From: Geoglobus sp. UBA235
Lineage (GTDB): Archaea; Halobacteriota; Archaeoglobi; Archaeoglobales; Archaeoglobaceae
Reading direction: 5' to 3'
DNA length: 64,000 nt
NCBI GenBank assembly: GCA_002494725.1
Contig: DACG01000017.1
Span: 1-64,000 of the forward strand
The notes under the pieces were generated by a model. The model searched no databases. It was not told the origin of the DNA and saw only the letters and a list, made by a program, of their open reading frames with translations. Made by a program: the position numbers and the translations under genes. Positions 49,784 through 58,297 of the stretch are shown piece after piece. Each line of letters begins with the position of its first letter. Position 1 is the first letter of the stretch.

Positions 49784-52017
49784 CTCACCTCACAGTCAGC
49801 ACTTCCGTAGATATCAATCACCCTTTCAGGATATTCCGAAAGCCTGTAAACTCCTGCATAAAGTCTGTATGTTCCTGTCTGAGCCTGCTGGGGGATGGAT
49901 ATTATGACCGGAACTGTTATGCTTTCACCTGCTGAGAGTCTCACAACAGATACACCCGCAATGCTGTCACCGTTGTCATTTGTTCCACTCACAACAATGA
50001 CATACCAGCCACCAACAAATCCCCTGACACTTGCATTTGCCATCGCATGACCTCCTCTAATGCCATCACTGACATTCAGATGGGTTATCTCCGCTCCTGC
50101 AATTCGTACATGAATTTTCACAATGTAGGGAGATCCATCGGGACTGATCGGCTCCCAGGTTGTGCTGTTGTAATACCCAAAATAGAAAATCAGCGTATCT
50201 CCGTCACTCATGATGTAATCTGCTGCTCCCACCGAAGGGAAGGGTTTGTCTGGGTAATCAACCCAGTAAAGCCAGTAATGGCTTTCATTTGGTGCGATGT
50301 CTGCAACGCTTTCAACATAAAGTCCCCATGAGGTGTTTTTGATTGTAACACTGAATCCTCCGAGCTGCGAGGCTATCCACAAAGCGGCAAGAGCTGAGAG
50401 ACCGTTGACTGTGGCTTTGTTTCCATCACCGAGTGTGATGTTAATACTTCCAGGCTCAAGAATGACCTCTCCTTCCCATACTGTGCTGCTGAGACTTACG
50501 TTTATCACCACAACGTGGTCTGACTGGTCCGGCTTGCCTAGTTCCCAGGTATCCGGATCGTAACTTCCAAAGTAGAAAACGAGTCTGTCACCATTCTCAA
50601 GGATATAATCTGCAGCCCCAACAGATGGCATCGGTTCATCAGGATAGTTGACCCAGTACATCCATCCATCCAGTCCTGAGGGTTCTATACCGGCTATGCT
50701 TTCAACATAAAGGCCCCAAGATGAATTCACAATTTCAACGCTGAAGTTTCCGAGGATTGAGGCTTTCCACAGAGCTGCAATGGCAGAATGTCCATCAACC
50801 TCTGCTATCCCTCCATCTTTCAGAGTTATCTGGACCTTTTCCCTGCTGAGCTCAACCTCACCACTCCATATCACTGGATTCTTCCCGAATGCGTAGAGGT
50901 AACCATCATCTGCACCTATGAACATCCTTCCACCGTAAACAAACGGAGAGGACATGATGTTGTAGTAAGCTCCTTCAGGTGGATTCATTGAATAGCTCCA
51001 GAGGAGGGTTCCGTTTTCGGCATTCAGAGCATATACTGTACCATCTGGAACATTTGTGGCAAAGTAAACAGCTCCATCTGCCACTGCAGGAGAGCTGTAA
51101 ATCTTTCCGTTGGCATCAAAAGTCCATAAAACATCTCCACTTGATGCGTTGATGCAGTAAAGCCTTCCATCCATTGATCCTGCAAATACCTTCCCATAGG
51201 CTATCGCTGGAGATGATATTGTGCCGTTAAATGCCATACTCCAGTATTCACTTCCATTAAGATTCAGGGCGTAAAGTCTGTTTTCGGTTGCAAAAAATAC
51301 CTTTCCGTATCCAACAGATGGTGTGCCTGTTATCATTCCATCAGCAGGGAATGTCCATGCAACACTTCCGTTTTCCCACACACTGTAGAGCATGCTGGAT
51401 GTTGAATTTCCTGCAAAGAGTATCATTCCATTCACGGCTGATGGAGAAACATACTGATTCACCCTGTTTCCGGTTGTAACGTTCCAGATCTCGTTTCCAT
51501 TCAGATCGAGAACATGAAGCGTACCATCTGAAAACGTGAGAACATAGACCTTTCCATTGTAAACAAGAGGTGATGACGCTATCCCCCACCACTCAGGACT
51601 TCTTTCGAGAGTCTTTTCCCACACAATCTCCCCCGTTGATGCATTCACAGCATAAAGCTTTCCTGAAAGGCTTCCAGTGAAGAGCGTGCCATTGTAAATC
51701 GCAGGTGTTGATGCCCCGGTTATGTTCCCATTCACCCACACTATCCTCCCTGTGAATGCATCAATGCTGTAAAGCCCTGGATTCCAGTTTCCCCAGCCAT
51801 ACCAGTTGGAAACATAAACTTTCCCGTTCCAGACAACAGGAGAGCTTCCAACAAGTCCTGTAAGGTTTACCTTCCAGATGATGCTTCCCTCCTTAGGCCC
51901 GGAGTCCGAGAAGTTTCCGCTCCTTGTTTCATCAAGCTGAAACATGACCGCTGATGAGATCTGGCTCAAAAGTATCAGGGCCATTGTGATGCCCGCAATC
52001 CTGAATTTTGTCAACAT
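49780..52017 (-). CDS. Exported PQQ-type beta-propeller with two DUF4430 domains
   Basis: A protein of about 745 residues with a signal peptide (ALILLSQISSAVMF). About seven or eight propeller blades follow (residues 40-390), with repeated GKVYVSNW, GKLYAVNASTGEIVWEK, GRLYCINASSGDVLWTF and GTVYALNAENGTLLWSY. After this come two tandem DUF4430 copies (about 400-500 and 525-625) with DGWMYWVNYPDEPMPSVGAA and SHYWLYWVDYPDKPFPSVGA. A C-terminal beta domain follows; no anchor is seen. BamB-type propellers are usually scaffolds. The ATG at 52017 is chosen over 52035. It overlaps the next gene by 4 bp (ATGA). Confidence 0.75.
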   Translation of the reverse strand: MLTKFRIAGITMALILLSQISSAVMFQLDETRSGNFSDSGPKEGSIIWKVNLTGLVGSSPVVWNGKVYVSNWYGWGNWNPGLYSIDAFTGRIVWVNGNITGASTPAIYNGTLFTGSLSGKLYAVNASTGEIVWEKTLERSPEWWGIASSPLVYNGKVYVLTFSDGTLHVLDLNGNEIWNVTTGNRVNQYVSPSAVNGMILFAGNSTSSMLYSVWENGSVAWTFPADGMITGTPSVGYGKVFFATENRLYALNLNGSEYWSMAFNGTISSPAIAYGKVFAGSMDGRLYCINASSGDVLWTFDANGKIYSSPAVADGAVYFATNVPDGTVYALNAENGTLLWSYSMNPPEGAYYNIMSSPFVYGGRMFIGADDGYLYAFGKNPVIWSGEVELSREKVQITLKDGGIAEVDGHSAIAALWKASILGNFSVEIVNSSWGLYVESIAGIEPSGLDGWMYWVNYPDEPMPSVGAADYILENGDRLVFYFGSYDPDTWELGKPDQSDHVVVINVSLSSTVWEGEVILEPGSINITLGDGNKATVNGLSALAALWIASQLGGFSVTIKNTSWGLYVESVADIAPNESHYWLYWVDYPDKPFPSVGAADYIMSDGDTLIFYFGYYNSTTWEPISPDGSPYIVKIHVRIAGAEITHLNVSDGIRGGHAMANASVRGFVGGWYVIVVSGTNDNGDSIAGVSVVRLSAGESITVPVIISIPQQAQTGTYRLYAGVYRLSEYPERVIDIYGSADCEVR

Positions 52018-52184
52018 CGCTTGACACCCTCCCAAAGTTTTTTGATAATTTCATGGAGAATTAATAAATTTTATCCAGATATCCTGACATCTGAACAAAA
52101 AAACTTTAAATGTGTCAAAAATCACACAAACAATCAGCTGCACCCATGGAGATTTTAACCAGTTTTGAAGAAAAATAAAAGATT

Positions 52185-53114
52185 TTAAAGCTCCGCCCCG
52201 CAGGCAAGACAGAACTTTGAATTTTCTGGTAGAAAGTCTGCCCCACACTTCTTGCATTTCTTCATGAGCGGACCGTGAGGATATCTTGGGTCCATCCCCT
52301 CTCCGATTCTGTCTCTGATTTCCCTCATTCTTGACTTCCTCTTCTCCTTGAAGCTCCAGAGCCCTTCGCTTGGCTCAACACTGCCTATGTTCAGAGAGAA
52401 CCAGGCTTTTCCATGCTCCCATGTTAAACGCCAAACCAAGTCCCTCCACCAGTTGAGGTGAACCTTGAAATACCAGAGGCTTGATGGTGAGAGCTCGAGC
52501 ATCCTGTCTATGTACTCCTTCACCTTATCATCCAGCTTTTCAAGAGGGACAACCTCATTCACTACTCCCCACTCCAAGGCTGTTTTCGCATCTATTTCCG
52601 TGCTGAGCATCACAATTTCTGCTGTTCTCTTGACTCCGATATGCAGGGGCAACCACTGCGATAATCCTCCTATGGATGTCATCCCGACTCTCGGACCGGG
52701 AGAAATGAATCTGGCATTCTCGCTTGCTATTGCAAGATCGCATGCCGTCACAAACTCAAAACCACCACCAGCAGTTATGCCATTAACTCTGGCAATAACA
52801 GGCTTTCCACAGTGCATTATCATGTCAAAAACCCTGCCATAGATCTCTCCCCACTTCCAGAAGTCTGATGACTTCTTTGTGTACTCCTCGGCATATTCAT
52901 GCACATTTCCACCTGTGCAGAAGGCCTTGTCTCCAACTCCTGACAGTACTATGAACTGCACACTGTCATCCCACATCGCATCCTCTATTGCAGAAACCAT
53001 CTCCCTCAGAGTGGTTAGCGTGTAAGAATTGTACTCATGGGGGCGGTTTATTGCAATCAAAGCTGTGTGGTCGTACCACTCCTTGTCATAGACAATCTCC
53101 TTATACTCTGTCAT
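52185..53114 (-). CDS. 6-Oxocyclohex-1-ene-1-carbonyl-CoA hydrolase-like (Oah/BamA) with zinc-ribbon tail
   Basis: A 309-residue crotonase. HEYNSYTLTTLREMV and GVGDKAFCTGGNVHEYAEEY resemble the YNSYT and GDKAFCTGGN segments of the ring-opening hydrolase Oah/BamA, and CGKPVIARVNGITAGGGFEF forms the oxyanion loop. Oah hydrates and cleaves the ring to 3-hydroxypimeloyl-CoA. Known Oah proteins are about 375 residues, so this is a shorter version, and the C-terminus has an extra zinc ribbon, C287-x2-C290...C302-x2-C305, which I do not know in that family. An alternative is another enoyl-CoA hydratase. It is near the aromatic reductase-like and ligase genes. Confidence 0.6.
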   Translation of the reverse strand: MTEYKEIVYDKEWYDHTALIAINRPHEYNSYTLTTLREMVSAIEDAMWDDSVQFIVLSGVGDKAFCTGGNVHEYAEEYTKKSSDFWKWGEIYGRVFDMIMHCGKPVIARVNGITAGGGFEFVTACDLAIASENARFISPGPRVGMTSIGGLSQWLPLHIGVKRTAEIVMLSTEIDAKTALEWGVVNEVVPLEKLDDKVKEYIDRMLELSPSSLWYFKVHLNWWRDLVWRLTWEHGKAWFSLNIGSVEPSEGLWSFKEKRKSRMREIRDRIGEGMDPRYPHGPLMKKCKKCGADFLPENSKFCLACGAEL

Positions 53115-53240
53115 GGATTCCCATTGTCGCCATAGGATTTAAACTTTACGAATATCAACAAAATTCCGTGATGTTGTTTACAAATTCAATTGAGCTAAAT
53201 AAATACACAGTACAAAAACTGGATTGCCTCGTGCCACTCT

Positions 53241-54029
53241 TCATTCACGTAAAAATTTCTCAAGTGCTATTATTCCTGCCCCGTAGGCTCCAACAATTTG
53301 AGGCTCATCGGGGACATTTATTCTGACCCCGAGCTCATCCTCAAGTGATTTTACAACACCCCTATTTTTTGCAACTCCTCCCGTCATAACAACGTCCTCA
53401 GCTATGCCTATCTGCCTTACAAGCCCCGAAACTCTTTTTGCTATTGCCCTGTGCAGTCCAGCAACAATGTCCTGCACATCCCTCCCTTCTGCAAGCAGTG
53501 ATATGACCTCACTTTCAGCAAAAACAGTGCAGACACTTGTTATCTCAACAGGAGTTTCAGATTTCAATGCAATCTCCCCCATCTCATCAAGTTTTATACC
53601 AAGAGTTGATGCAAGGACTTCAAGAAATTTTCCGGTTCCTGCTGCGCATTTGTCATTCATTGTGAAGTTCACCACTTTTCCCGAATCGTCGAGTCTCATG
53701 ACCTTTGAATCCTGACCTCCAATGTCAATGACTGTGTGACAGTTCTCAAAGAGCTTCTTTGCCCCTCTCGCGTGACATGTTATCTCGGTTACTTTCTCAT
53801 CTGCAATACCTGAAACTGCAAGATTTCTGCCGTAACCTGTTGCCACAACGTAGGCAATCTGATCTCTCTCAATTCCTAGACTTTTGAGACAGTTCTCAAG
53901 AACAATTCCTCCAATCTCTCTAACCTTGGCTCCTGTTCTGTCAATCTGAAATCCAACTATCTCAGAATTCTCATTAACCACACAAACCTTTGTTGCGAGA
54001 GATCCAATGTCTATACCGGCAAAGTACAT
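53241..54029 (-). CDS. BcrA/HgdC-type ATPase activator
   Basis: A 262-residue ASKHA ATPase: MYFAGIDIGSLATKVCVVNE, VVATGYGRNLAVSG, TVIDIGGQDSKVMRLDD, MNDKCAAGTGKFLEVL and SVCTVFAESEVISLLAEG. The two Cys for the inter-subunit [4Fe-4S] cluster are present, and the single gene suggests a homodimer, as in the activators (archerases) of 2-hydroxyacyl-CoA dehydratases. It would energise the two HgdB-type proteins encoded just upstream. Start at 54029 by family alignment; the upstream extension overlaps the neighbouring gene. Confidence 0.85.
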   Translation of the reverse strand: MYFAGIDIGSLATKVCVVNENSEIVGFQIDRTGAKVREIGGIVLENCLKSLGIERDQIAYVVATGYGRNLAVSGIADEKVTEITCHARGAKKLFENCHTVIDIGGQDSKVMRLDDSGKVVNFTMNDKCAAGTGKFLEVLASTLGIKLDEMGEIALKSETPVEITSVCTVFAESEVISLLAEGRDVQDIVAGLHRAIAKRVSGLVRQIGIAEDVVMTGGVAKNRGVVKSLEDELGVRINVPDEPQIVGAYGAGIIALEKFLRE

Positions 54030-54063
54030 CACACCACCTTGAAAAAATTGGGATAAAAAACTT

Positions 54064-55293
54064 TCAGGCCAATGACTCGAGAAAGGCATCTATCTGGGTT
54101 TTTGCTCTCTCCATTGGCATTACCCTTGGATCGCACTGCGGAGCTTCAAGAATCAAACTCTGAACACCCAAATCCTCCCTCAGCCTTTCTGCAAGGGGCC
54201 TTATTATCATTGAGGTTATTCTACATCCTGTGTTTTCAAGGAGTAAAGCTCCATCGATGTCTGCCTTTCTTGCGGTCTTCACAACTCCGTCAAGCATCTC
54301 ATAGCTTGAATTTGTGAAGTGCATCGATCTCCTGACCATGCTCATATAGGGATTTGAGCTGTCAGCTTTATGGACAGAGGCGTTTACATAGAGATTGACC
54401 GGAAAGTTTGCCCCCATGCTCTCGCAGTACTGATAGATTTTCAAAGAATGCCAGGGAACGATTCCAAATGTCAGAAGTCTGTGCTTCTCCTCTGAAACCC
54501 CCTCTCCTTTCTTCACCCTCTCCCTTATTACCTCATAGGCATTTTCGCAGAATTCAAGAGCATAATCACTTCCAAGGACAAAGAAGGCTATGAAAACCAG
54601 ATCAGATATTTCTCTCTGACTCCCCGGAGTTGGCTTTGACATCATGAGATTGAGAATTTTTATGAGAAGCTCTGAGGTTTTTTCAGATTTTCTGAAAACC
54701 TCTCTGAATTTCTCCTCATCTGCCTCACCAGCAACTTCTGCCATGAAGTCAACAAGACCTCTGAGTCTTTCAACCGTGTATTCCACGTAAAGCTCATCAG
54801 CCCACTCCGCCTCTTTTGTCAGCTCATCAGGATTTTTAAGAGAATCAGTCGTCCAGTATGGGTAGTTGACAGTATATTTCGGGATTCCATAATATCTTGC
54901 AAAAACCTCAGCCATCTCATGATGAGCAACGCATAGTGCTCTTGAGGAAATTATGAAGTCAGGCTTTGGCATCAGTGGAGGAGTTGCCTTTTCTGGGGCT
55001 TCGATCATCCCGATGGTTGTTTTGAAGTAATCACACAGAAAATGACCGTAGCCTGATGAGATGGAGGTGTCAATCAGATCAACCGATGACCCTCTTGCTG
55101 CACAGTATGCAGAGTACTGCTCGGGAAATGCAGAAACAACATCGAATATGTATATGAGCTCTGAAGGATGGAATGAAAAGAACCAGCCCACAGGCCTGTT
55201 ATTTTTCAAAAGCTCATTCTGTCTGTTAAGATGTTTCTTGAAGAGCTCCCTGTAGAGGTTCTTATACCCCAAGGGGTTCCAGTTGTTTTCCAT
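54064..55293 (-). CDS. BCR/HAD-family subunit (BcrB/HgdA-type)
   Basis: A 409-residue member of the benzoyl-CoA reductase/2-hydroxyacyl-CoA dehydratase family. The pattern GWFFSFHPSELIYIFDVVSAFPEQYSAYCAARG is the entry region, followed by SSGYGHFLCDYFK, SRALCVAHHEMAEVF and LLENTGCRITSMIIRPLAERL. Cys residues near 68, 86 and 118 could bind the [4Fe-4S] cluster. It abuts the 370-residue subunit (0-bp gap), forming a heterodimer pair with the activator next. Substrate unknown; the adjacent acyl-CoA ligase suggests an aromatic or hydroxyacyl-CoA. Confidence 0.8.
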   Translation of the reverse strand: MENNWNPLGYKNLYRELFKKHLNRQNELLKNNRPVGWFFSFHPSELIYIFDVVSAFPEQYSAYCAARGSSVDLIDTSISSGYGHFLCDYFKTTIGMIEAPEKATPPLMPKPDFIISSRALCVAHHEMAEVFARYYGIPKYTVNYPYWTTDSLKNPDELTKEAEWADELYVEYTVERLRGLVDFMAEVAGEADEEKFREVFRKSEKTSELLIKILNLMMSKPTPGSQREISDLVFIAFFVLGSDYALEFCENAYEVIRERVKKGEGVSEEKHRLLTFGIVPWHSLKIYQYCESMGANFPVNLYVNASVHKADSSNPYMSMVRRSMHFTNSSYEMLDGVVKTARKADIDGALLLENTGCRITSMIIRPLAERLREDLGVQSLILEAPQCDPRVMPMERAKTQIDAFLESLA

Positions 55294-56406
55294 TCAACCA
55301 CCTCCATGGGCCTCAACAAAAGCCTCCATTCTCGTTCGATACTGCTCAACAGACAGCGGGAAATCAAGATCAAGAACCAGAACAGGAATATCTATTTCCC
55401 TCACAATCCAGGGACACTGATGACCACAAACCTCGCATCCCCTGTCTTTCAAAAGAACTATGGCATCAGCATTATTTTCCTTTATCTTTTTTCTTATAAA
55501 TCTGAGCCTCTCCTCAACAGAGAGCTCGGTATTGCTTGAGGTCATTACACATGCCGTGCAGCCAGAGTATCTTTCAGCAATGCCTCTAAATCCATCTCCT
55601 TCAACCTTTCCGGTAAAATATCCTGCAGAAGTGCACAGATCATCTGAAACAACAGCCATCCCACTTTCCTCGATGAGCCTGAGAAGCGTGAGGTTGTAAA
55701 AATCCGTTCCGGAAAGATGAACCCTGAGCCTGTAATCTGAGAAACCGTCATGATCTCCAAGCATTTCAGGGAGATTATCAGCCATGGAAACGAAATCCTC
55801 TTTAAGCATGGAAAGTGAGGAGAGCATCAGTGCCATGAACTCATCTGCTCTGATTTTTGGCTTCTCCTCAGCTCTAAGACTTTCAAATTCACCACATAAT
55901 TCCCTGTAGGTGTTGTAAACACCTGCTGAGGCAGAAAGCCTGTCCTCATTAAATTCTACCGAAAGGTGGGATGACAGGTGTTTTGCAAATCTTTCAAGCT
56001 CTCTTGCAAAAAATTCTTCTGAAACTTCATCCCTGACGTATGGAAACTGAACAAGATAGCTGAACCTGGGCTTTATGTAAAACCTGTAAGCAGAAAAGAG
56101 ATGGATTTTGGTGTCATCAGTTGTTGCACTCACAACTCCCTCCAGAAAATCAAAATCCCCTCTCAACCCCGCTTCCATAACATTTCTCGCATAATTGCAG
56201 GTCCAGCTTGGGATTTTTGAATTTGCAAGATTTGTGTTCCCGTAATTGCCAAACATTCTGATGGGAACAGCTCCAAGAGAATGAATTATCTCCTCAGGCA
56301 CATTGTTGCACATAGTACCAAAAACTCTCCTGCCTGAATCAACATACTCCCTGAGCTTTGTTTTCTCCTGAAAAATACTGTAAAAAATTTTGAATGGTTC
56401 TCTCAT
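55294..56406 (-). CDS. BCR/HAD-family subunit (BcrC/HgdB-type) with extra C-terminal cysteines
   Basis: A 370-residue BcrC/HgdB-type protein: RRVFGTMCNNVPEEIIHSLG, PSWTCNYARNVMEAGLRG, VSDDLCTSAGYFTG and the C-terminal VLDLDFPLSVEQYRTRMEAFVEA, which matches the BzdN C-terminus (LDLTQPVGQFRTRVEAMIEA). Where BzdN has a single Cys in MKFCDPHE, this protein has GCEVCGHQC, C-x2-C-x3-C. The extra thiols might hold a different cluster. It starts 14 bp after the ligase stop, so the ligase, both subunits and the activator form one operon. Confidence 0.8.
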   Translation of the reverse strand: MREPFKIFYSIFQEKTKLREYVDSGRRVFGTMCNNVPEEIIHSLGAVPIRMFGNYGNTNLANSKIPSWTCNYARNVMEAGLRGDFDFLEGVVSATTDDTKIHLFSAYRFYIKPRFSYLVQFPYVRDEVSEEFFARELERFAKHLSSHLSVEFNEDRLSASAGVYNTYRELCGEFESLRAEEKPKIRADEFMALMLSSLSMLKEDFVSMADNLPEMLGDHDGFSDYRLRVHLSGTDFYNLTLLRLIEESGMAVVSDDLCTSAGYFTGKVEGDGFRGIAERYSGCTACVMTSSNTELSVEERLRFIRKKIKENNADAIVLLKDRGCEVCGHQCPWIVREIDIPVLVLDLDFPLSVEQYRTRMEAFVEAHGGG

Positions 56407-56420
56407 CTGATTACCACCGG

Positions 56421-58085
56421 TTACTGATTTTCAGACTTCTTTCTCTCTTCATCCCTCAGAACTCTTCTCAGAATCTTTCCGACAGGAGATTTCGGCAGTT
56501 CATCCCTGAACTCAACAATCCTCGGAATCTTGTACTTTGCGAGATGCTTCTTTGCAAACTCTATGATTTCCTCCTCAGTTGCTGTCTCACCCTCTTTGAG
56601 GACAATGAATGCCTTCACATTCTCTCCCCTGTAAGGATCGGGAACGCCTATGACAGCACATTCCTTGACCTTGGGGTGCATGTAAAGCACCTCCTCGACC
56701 TCCGATGGATAGATGTTGTAACCTCCAGCAATTATCATGTCCTTCTTTCTGTCAACAATGTAGATGTAGCCATCCTCATCCATATATCCCATGTCTCCTG
56801 TGTAGAGCCAGCCATCCCTTATTGCTTCTTTTGTCTTTTCAGGATCATTCCAGTACTCCCTGATTATCTTCTTGCTTCTGAGCACTATCTCACCAATGTT
56901 GTCCTTTCCAAGAGGCAGCTCTTCTCCGGTTTCAGGATCAACTATTTTTATCTCAACAGTTGGGACCGGCATCCCGGCGCTTCCAACCTTTATTATCCCG
57001 TGAACAGGATTGCTTGTGCCTATGATTGCTGCCTCCGTCAATCCCCACTGCTCAATAACTGTTGCATCCGGCATCAAACTCCTAACCTCCCTAAGCAGTT
57101 CTATGGGAACCGGAGCAGATCCAACGCTTATAACTCTGACAGATGATAGGTCCGCTTTCCTCACGTATGGATGGTTAACCATTGCAACAAGATGGGTTGG
57201 AACGCAGTGAAGCTGGGTTATGCCGTATCTCTCAATTGCCCTTATGAACTCTCCCGCATCGAAGTAAGGAAACAGCACCACGGTGCCTCCATTCATGAAA
57301 ACGTTCATGTTGCTCGTCCATATACCATTTCCATGAAACATCGGCATGAGTCCTGAAAAAACATCCTTCCCCCTCCTGACATCAAGGCAGGCTGTGAATA
57401 TTTTCGCATCTATCATCAGGTTTCTGTGTGTGTAAACGGCGCCCTTTGATCTGCCTGTTGTTCCACCTGTGTAAGTCAGGGATGCAACATCTTCCGGCTT
57501 TATGTCCTTTTCAGGCTCCTTGGGCTGGTATTTCAGCAGATCGTTGAAGTACAGAACCTCGTTTCTTTCTTTTATTTCGCTTTCATGAAGCATGGGCAGG
57601 AATCTCCTTGCAGTTGGAGATATGAAATCCCTCAGGCTTGTGAGAATTATGTATTCCAATGATGTTTTGTCAAAAACAGCTCTAACTCTGTCATACAGGA
57701 TGTCCAAGGTGACTATTGCCTTAGCCCCTGAATGATTGAGCTGATACTCAAGCTCTCTTTCCGTGTACATCACATTTGTGTGCACAACAATCATCCCGTT
57801 GCTTATCGTGCCAAAGTATCCTATGTTGAACTGCGGACAGTTTGGAAGGAAGAATGAGACTCTGTCTCCTCTTTCCAGATAATCACTCAGCCCGTTTGCA
57901 AATCTGCACACGAAGTCGTAGAACTCACTGTATGTGAGGGTATTCCCGTAGTATATTATGGCATCCTTGTCAGCAAACTCCTTGGCAACCCTTGAAAGCA
58001 TGTGAGGAGGAGTTTCATCGGGCTCCTCTATGTCTTCAGGCCAGCCAATGTAAGGGTACCACCTCTTCCAGACCTGATTGCTCAT
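56421..58085 (-). CDS. AMP-forming acyl/aryl-CoA ligase
   Basis: A 554-residue adenylate-forming enzyme with the P-loop motif SLTYTGGTTGRSKGAVYTHR, the aromatic/acid pocket region VIEQWGLTEAAIIGTSNP, GWLYTGDMGYMDEDGYIYIV, and the C-terminal catalytic Lys region PKSPVGKILRRVLRD. It converts an acid, CoA and ATP to an acyl-CoA. Its place between Liv transport genes and a BCR/HAD reductase set suggests an aromatic or related acid taken up from outside. Exact substrate is not readable. The upstream region has a TTTACA-type site at 58216. Confidence 0.88.
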   Translation of the reverse strand: MSNQVWKRWYPYIGWPEDIEEPDETPPHMLSRVAKEFADKDAIIYYGNTLTYSEFYDFVCRFANGLSDYLERGDRVSFFLPNCPQFNIGYFGTISNGMIVVHTNVMYTERELEYQLNHSGAKAIVTLDILYDRVRAVFDKTSLEYIILTSLRDFISPTARRFLPMLHESEIKERNEVLYFNDLLKYQPKEPEKDIKPEDVASLTYTGGTTGRSKGAVYTHRNLMIDAKIFTACLDVRRGKDVFSGLMPMFHGNGIWTSNMNVFMNGGTVVLFPYFDAGEFIRAIERYGITQLHCVPTHLVAMVNHPYVRKADLSSVRVISVGSAPVPIELLREVRSLMPDATVIEQWGLTEAAIIGTSNPVHGIIKVGSAGMPVPTVEIKIVDPETGEELPLGKDNIGEIVLRSKKIIREYWNDPEKTKEAIRDGWLYTGDMGYMDEDGYIYIVDRKKDMIIAGGYNIYPSEVEEVLYMHPKVKECAVIGVPDPYRGENVKAFIVLKEGETATEEEIIEFAKKHLAKYKIPRIVEFRDELPKSPVGKILRRVLRDEERKKSENQ

Positions 58086-58215
58086 GAATTATTATGTGCT
58101 GAAAGTAGTTAATAATATTTTCTATGCCCTTACAAAAATAGAAGGAAAATAATGCTTGAAAAATTAAAAAGAGTTAATTTCCTGGAATTTTTGATCAGAT
58201 CTTTCTGAATCTCTC

Positions 58216-58228
58216 TAACTTTGTAAAC
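58216..58228 (-). promoter_or_regulatory. TTTACA-type site upstream of the ligase operon
   Basis: On the minus strand GTTTACAAAGTTA starts 5 bp after a TATA-like ATATTTAAAG (58233-58242). The 12 bases TTTACAAAGTTA are identical to those at the Lrp-like regulator start. The ligase ATG lies 130 bp further on, so a long leader or a second promoter nearer the gene (AATATTATT at about 58108-58120) must exist. Confidence 0.5.
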
Positions 58229-58297
58229 AGAACTTTAAATATTTATTTTAAAATGTTCAAGATTGTTACAAGGAGGCATAAAAATGTAAAAAAGAGC

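Noticed and set aside
49780..52017. Reading the propeller protein as a quinoprotein alcohol dehydrogenase
   Set aside because: The blades are BamB-like repeats. I see no catalytic Asp/Glu-Ca site, no vicinal Cys disulfide and no heme motif.
53177..53189. TTTACAAATTCAA upstream of the Oah-like gene
   Set aside because: Only half the motif matches, and its spacing to a TATA element does not follow the pattern of the six accepted sites. Half-sites are expected by chance in AT-rich gaps.
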